The notes under the pieces were generated by a model. The model saw only the letters and a list, made by a program, of their open reading frames with translations, had not been told where the DNA came from and made no database searches. Of a stretch of DNA of 40,489 nucleotides, positions 38,401 to 40,489 are shown one piece after another. Positions within the stretch are counted from its first letter, which is position 1; each line of letters begins with the position of its first letter. Source of the stretch: Streptomyces sp. SID11385. GTDB taxonomy: Bacteria > Actinomycetota > Actinomycetes > Streptomycetales > Streptomycetaceae. Where the stretch lies: the NCBI RefSeq assembly GCF_010548245.1, contig NZ_JAAGLR010000875.1, forward strand, positions 1-40,489. Direction: 5' to 3'. A program made the translations under genes and the position numbers.

Positions 38401-39128
38401 CCGGATACCCGGGCAAGAACCTGACGATCGAGAGCCTGGGGCGCATCGACACCACGCATTTCCTCCGCGCGCGGTTCCGCCTCGACGACGGCAGCACCGT
38501 CAAGGTCGGCACCTTCACCATGAACGTGGGGCACCACCGCGACGGCGCGGAGTGCGAGACCGCCGTCTGCCAGTTCGACGACACGCGCACCGTCGCCGGA
38601 ATCGTCACCGTCGGCATGAACCAGCGCGGCATGTGGTTCAGCGGCGCGGCATCCCCGTGGCTCGCCGAGTGGGACCGTGCCGTTTTCCAGGCGTGCCAGC
38701 CGAGCTACCACATGCGGCAGGGCCGGGGCGGGGCCTGGCAGCTCCGCGCCGTCCTGTCCGTGCCTGTGCCCGGACACAGCTCTCCGCTCCTCGCGTCCGC
38801 CGTCGCTGAGCGCTCGAACCTCGCCCTCGTCGCCTCCATGTCCGCGCTCGTGACCAGCACGGACACCCCGGCCGGACAGCCGGACACCACCCCAGGCGGA
38901 CAAGCTCCGGACCTGCCCGGACAGGCTCCGGACGAGTCGGCCACCAGCGCCCTGGCAGCCGCCCTCGCCTCCCCTCCCGTCCTGGACCGGCTCCTGGACG
39001 CCCTGGACCAGCGCGCGGCGGATCGGCAGGCAGCGCGCGCCGAGATCGAGCAGCTCACCCAGCGGCTCGCCCCTGCCCGGATGGACCTGGCCGCATCCTT
39101 CGCGGCGAAGGTCAAGGAAGGAATCTGA
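35409..39128 (+). CDS. MuF / 2H phosphoesterase / prohead protease fusion
   Basis: 1239 aa. Residues 160-255: MuF-like head morphogenesis domain (RTEAVRAWNSATL, WLTRGDSTVRDAHEDV, FTVGGVEMSGPGDP, VNCRC). Residues 290-430: 2H (LigT-like) phosphoesterase with HLT (319-321) and HVA (419-421), the second motif having Ala where Ser/Thr is usual. Residues 495-730: prohead protease (GDGRIFAPGSV, GVSVDL with Ser574, ARLRGATLVAMPAYDRARI). Then a winged-helix-like stretch (VTPREVAEALRIPLAQARSLLARAV), a protease-associated domain (YKLGTADVFDGELHIVPGAVFAIASVL) and a C-terminal coiled coil typical of scaffolds. A lower-GC patch at 36176-36246 marks the MuF/2H border and contains ATGs (36189, 36246) that may be internal starts. 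Confidence 0.85.
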   Translation: MPDRDALLAQAEDDIAAEVQAVLDEVTADFATELDAATELVAARFSVAAIGRMWSRQVPRLVRRLLGITEAAAQHAAGTVDAELPEGWENLPGRYDSDRLPAGLGAYVETTEHLLRAVGDRLSSAAVTELAAGLDAGEDIEALRARLRAAFGREGAQLGHAREERIARTEAVRAWNSATLAAGMALTGRDRPLVKQWLTRGDSTVRDAHEDVAGQLRLLNEPFTVGGVEMSGPGDPGAPPALTVNCRCVLALAHADRSAAMESKTISRAASLNRKDLAIMESLTAASGEHTGAMIALLPTPADAAGLAIDEGEDVSELHLTLYYLGESADWSDGERAELANAVRARLADIPGPLPGYAFGANHWNSNGDDPCWVWAVGDDRDANEDGPTLTTVRAAAADALQEAHGPEIPRQHSPWVPHVAAAYSPDPALLAELESRLGPIIFDRVRLAFGGEHIDIPLGPADVPAEQTAAAPVALLPRPWSTPGDAALAYENTETGDGRIFAPGSVTWGTGPWPLQYADEMLSGHEGAELAGSIQEVSRDGDRIAGAGVLYPGRPAGADAILLLEDEAPLGVSVDLDDVDVEFIDRRPPEEQPQDDEVLLVASLASASVLRLADGGWMVRATAAAQWTASGQAMLRTSHAAEWTTAADGTVPVKAVRAALTDARITAAAGDPDDPERGELVHQESAGDVLMRITRARLRGATLVAMPAYDRARIVLGPEPDPEQTAACTPTVQAAGDAMTRVIRYVSGAPVAVTPREVAEALRIPLAQARSLLARAVTAGHLVRLARGLYVGAPDLPEGDVSASMSGDLSLPVHPDRDAPWDGDAAASRVLAWATAEDGTVNGQRLGAAFLYRDDTADPATLAAYKLGTADVFDGELHIVPGAVFAIASVLQGGRGGADIPETEQDDLRARVEDLYARLADALDDPTLRAPWDDDEEETGMRELEASAWNAMSQAPPMPAAWFREPTEEELPPGSGGVHYKDGRVYGWVAQAGEPHAGYPGKNLTIESLGRIDTTHFLRARFRLDDGSTVKVGTFTMNVGHHRDGAECETAVCQFDDTRTVAGIVTVGMNQRGMWFSGAASPWLAEWDRAVFQACQPSYHMRQGRGGAWQLRAVLSVPVPGHSSPLLASAVAERSNLALVASMSALVTSTDTPAGQPDTTPGGQAPDLPGQAPDESATSALAAALASPPVLDRLLDALDQRAADRQAARAEIEQLTQRLAPARMDLAASFAAKVKEGI

Positions 39129-39289
39129 TGCCCTGCTCCTGTGCGAAGAACCGCAAGACCTTCGAGGTCGTCGCGTCCGACAAGGTCGTCTACTCCTCGA
39201 CGTCCGAGCCGACGGCGAAGGCCGTCGCGAAGCGGTACCCGGGCTCCGTGGTGCGCGAGCAGGCGAAGACCGGCGCGAAGGCGTCCTGA
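39128..39289 (+). CDS. DUF7196-like small phage protein (53 aa)
   Basis: MPCSCAKNRKTFEVVASDKVVYSSTSEPTAKAVAKRYPGSVVREQ: an N-terminal CxC and a compact alpha/beta pattern found next to protease or scaffold genes in actinophages. ATG overlaps the preceding stop by one base. It is the last recognisable phage gene. Confidence 0.7.
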   Translation: MPCSCAKNRKTFEVVASDKVVYSSTSEPTAKAVAKRYPGSVVREQAKTGAKAS

Positions 39290-39300
39290 GCCGAGGCGCT

Positions 39301-39333
39301 CCCGGCCAGCCGATGGGCTCCGGCCTGGCCGGG
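39301..39333 (+). terminator. Terminator at the phage/host border
   Basis: Perfect 9-bp stem CCCGGCCAG / CTGGCCGGG with a 15-base loop, 11 bases after the last phage stop codon. Confidence 0.65.
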
Positions 39334-39376
39334 GGCACCTCACCCCCTTCGCACGCCACCCTCTAACATCGAACGC

Positions 39377-39718
39377 GTGAGCGAATCGAGTGGAGTGCCG
39401 CGCATCGAGCTGCTGCGCTTCGCCGAGCGCGTCGCCGAGCAGCACCTCGTCCGCGTGCGCGGCTGGCGCGTCGCCGAAGAACAACGCCTCGCCGCCCAGG
39501 CCCAGCGCGCTCGGCGCCGTCCGCCCGCCCCCGACTGGCTCCTCGAACGCGGCATCGGCGTCGGCGCGCGACCTCAGCTCATTCACAAGGGCGACTGCTG
39601 GGACCTCAACGACCGGTGCCGCCCCATCACCCGCGACGAGGCCAGGCGATGGATCGTCGAGCACATACCCGCCTGCGGGCAATGCCGCCCGGACACGGCT
39701 CTCGAACTGCTGGACTGA
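39377..39718 (+). CDS. DUF6233 protein
   Basis: 113 aa. Matches the DUF6233 layout: Arg-rich N-terminal helix (RFAERVAEQHLVRVRGWRVAEEQRLAAQ), PPAPDWLLERGIGVGARPQLIHKGDCW, then CRPITRDEARRWIVEHIPACGQCRPDTALELLD with a C-x-x-C. This family is abundant in Streptomyces chromosomes and mobile elements. A TAACAT -10 sits eight bases before the GTG, so the transcript is probably leaderless. Confidence 0.8.
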   Translation: MSESSGVPRIELLRFAERVAEQHLVRVRGWRVAEEQRLAAQAQRARRRPPAPDWLLERGIGVGARPQLIHKGDCWDLNDRCRPITRDEARRWIVEHIPACGQCRPDTALELLD

Positions 39719-39892
39719 CGCGCCGGGAAGTGCGGCGGCGCCCAGACAGCGCACCCACGCGCACCGCGCCCTGTACGCGGCCGAGGCTGCCCACCGCTCC
39801 CCGCGTCCTCGCCCTGGGATCGCTATGATCAGTTTGACCGGGGCCCTCAGTGATCCAAGCGCCCCAGCCCCCACCGCCTGGAGACACCACAG

Positions 39893-40489
39893 ATGGCAGC
39901 CGGCCTTCCCCCCGCCCTCGACCGACCGCACTTCATCGGGATCGGTGGGGCCGGGATGTCGGGCATCGCCCGGATTCTCGCCCAGCGCGGGGCGAGCGTC
40001 GCGGGCAGTGACGCGAAGGACTCGGCGACCGCCGCCTCGCTGCGCGCCCTCGGCGCCACCGTCCACCTCGGCCACGACGCGGCCCACCTCGCCGAGGACA
40101 CCTCCGCCGTCGTCGTCTCGTCCGCGATCCGCGCCGACAACCCCGAGCTGGTCCGCGCCCGGGAACTCGGCATCCCCGTCGTGCACCGCTCCGACGCCCT
40201 CGCCGCCCTCATGGCGGGCACGCGGCCCCTCGCGGTCGCCGGCACGCACGGCAAGACGACGACGACCTCGATGCTCGCCGTCTCCCTCACGACGCTCGGG
40301 CTCGACCCCTCGTACGCGATCGGCGGCGACCTCGACGCGCCCGGCTCCAACGCGCGCCACGGCAGCGGCGAGATCTTCGTCGCCGAGGCCGACGAGAGCG
40401 ACCGCAGCTTCCACACGTACGCCCCCGAGGTCGCCGTCGTCCTCAACGTCGAACTCGACCACCACGCCAACTACGCCTCGATCGAGGAG
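39893..40489 (+). CDS. murC: UDP-N-acetylmuramate--L-alanine ligase, partial
   Basis: First 199 codons; runs off the window. HFIGIGGAGMSGIARILAQRGASVAGSD (UDP-binding Rossmann start), VVSSAIRADNPEL, AVAGTHGKTTTTSML (ATP-binding P-loop), FVAEADESDRSF and LNVELDHHANY are the classic MurC motifs. It adds L-Ala to UDP-MurNAc in peptidoglycan synthesis (cytoplasm, ATP-dependent). ATG with GGAG upstream; a -10-like TATGAT at 39824-39829. Marks the host chromosome. Confidence 0.95.
   Translation, partial: MAAGLPPALDRPHFIGIGGAGMSGIARILAQRGASVAGSDAKDSATAASLRALGATVHLGHDAAHLAEDTSAVVVSSAIRADNPELVRARELGIPVVHRSDALAALMAGTRPLAVAGTHGKTTTTSMLAVSLTTLGLDPSYAIGGDLDAPGSNARHGSGEIFVAEADESDRSFHTYAPEVAVVLNVELDHHANYASIEE

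Noticed and set aside
36252..39359. Minus-strand open frame of about 1035 codons opposite the head fusion
   Set aside because: It mirrors the GC-biased codons of a gene with clear MuF, 2H and protease motifs; the antisense product is low-complexity Gly/Arg/Ala.
39290..39892. Attachment site at the phage/host border
   Set aside because: No direct repeat partner can be identified because the left end of the element is outside the window.

Overview
The window looks like the chromosome of a high-GC actinomycete, most likely Streptomyces. Codon third positions are almost all G or C, many genes overlap by ATGA or GTGA, the last gene is the 5' part of a Streptomyces-type murC, and the gene before it encodes a DUF6233 protein, a family typical of Streptomyces. 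Nearly everything to the left is a temperate siphophage (prophage) or a relic of one. No integrase, major capsid or tail gene is visible.

Layout. 1-29 is a bare poly-C run. 40-2877 holds replication and DNA-binding genes with an origin-like repeat cluster inside the second. 2.9-21.1 kb is a long rightward array of small accessory genes, most of unknown function and many with paired-cysteine zinc motifs. Among them are a polynucleotide-kinase-like ATPase (12955), an RNA ligase (16035), a lipoprotein (17621) and a DUF3307-like membrane protein (18832). 21.3-23.2 kb is a leftward five-gene operon. 23.4 kb carries a small DNA-binding protein, the best candidate for the element's repressor. 24.1-26.1 kb is a leftward Ro60/Rsr (TROVE) gene preceded by three structured RNAs. 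26.3-28.2 kb holds a small protein, a PP2C phosphatase and a DUF6884/YaaA-like protein. 28.3-29.7 kb has a lipoprotein and a GntR regulator. 29.7-39.3 kb is the packaging and head module: TerS, endonuclease VII, TerL, DUF1360, portal, a 1239-residue MuF/2H-phosphoesterase/protease fusion, and a small DUF7196-like protein. Host-type sequence follows from about 39.38 kb.

Most unusual system. The leader of the Ro gene (minus strand, 25767-26137) contains two RNAs that each fold as a complete tRNA cloverleaf in circularly permuted order: anticodon arm, T arm, 3' acceptor strand, short loop, 5' acceptor strand, D arm. One has anticodon GGU (Thr) and the other CUC (Glu). A third, simpler hairpin lies between them. 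All three share an asymmetric internal loop (5' strand GTGCG, 3' strand GATCT) closed by an outer stem of different sequence in each, which amounts to covariation within the window. The same element encodes an RNA ligase, a 5'-kinase and a 2H phosphoesterase domain. I read this as a phage RNA-repair or Y-RNA/Ro system using permuted tRNA mimics, or possibly true permuted tRNA genes.

Regulation. Five promoters (4891, 10175, 19453, 23276 on minus, 26279) carry the same operator, consensus TTGCCTAGNNNTTAGGCA, as the exact 18-bp spacer between -35 and -10. Further 18-bp copies lie in phase upstream and sometimes downstream. This defines one regulon joining the accessory blocks, the leftward operon and the phosphatase operon.
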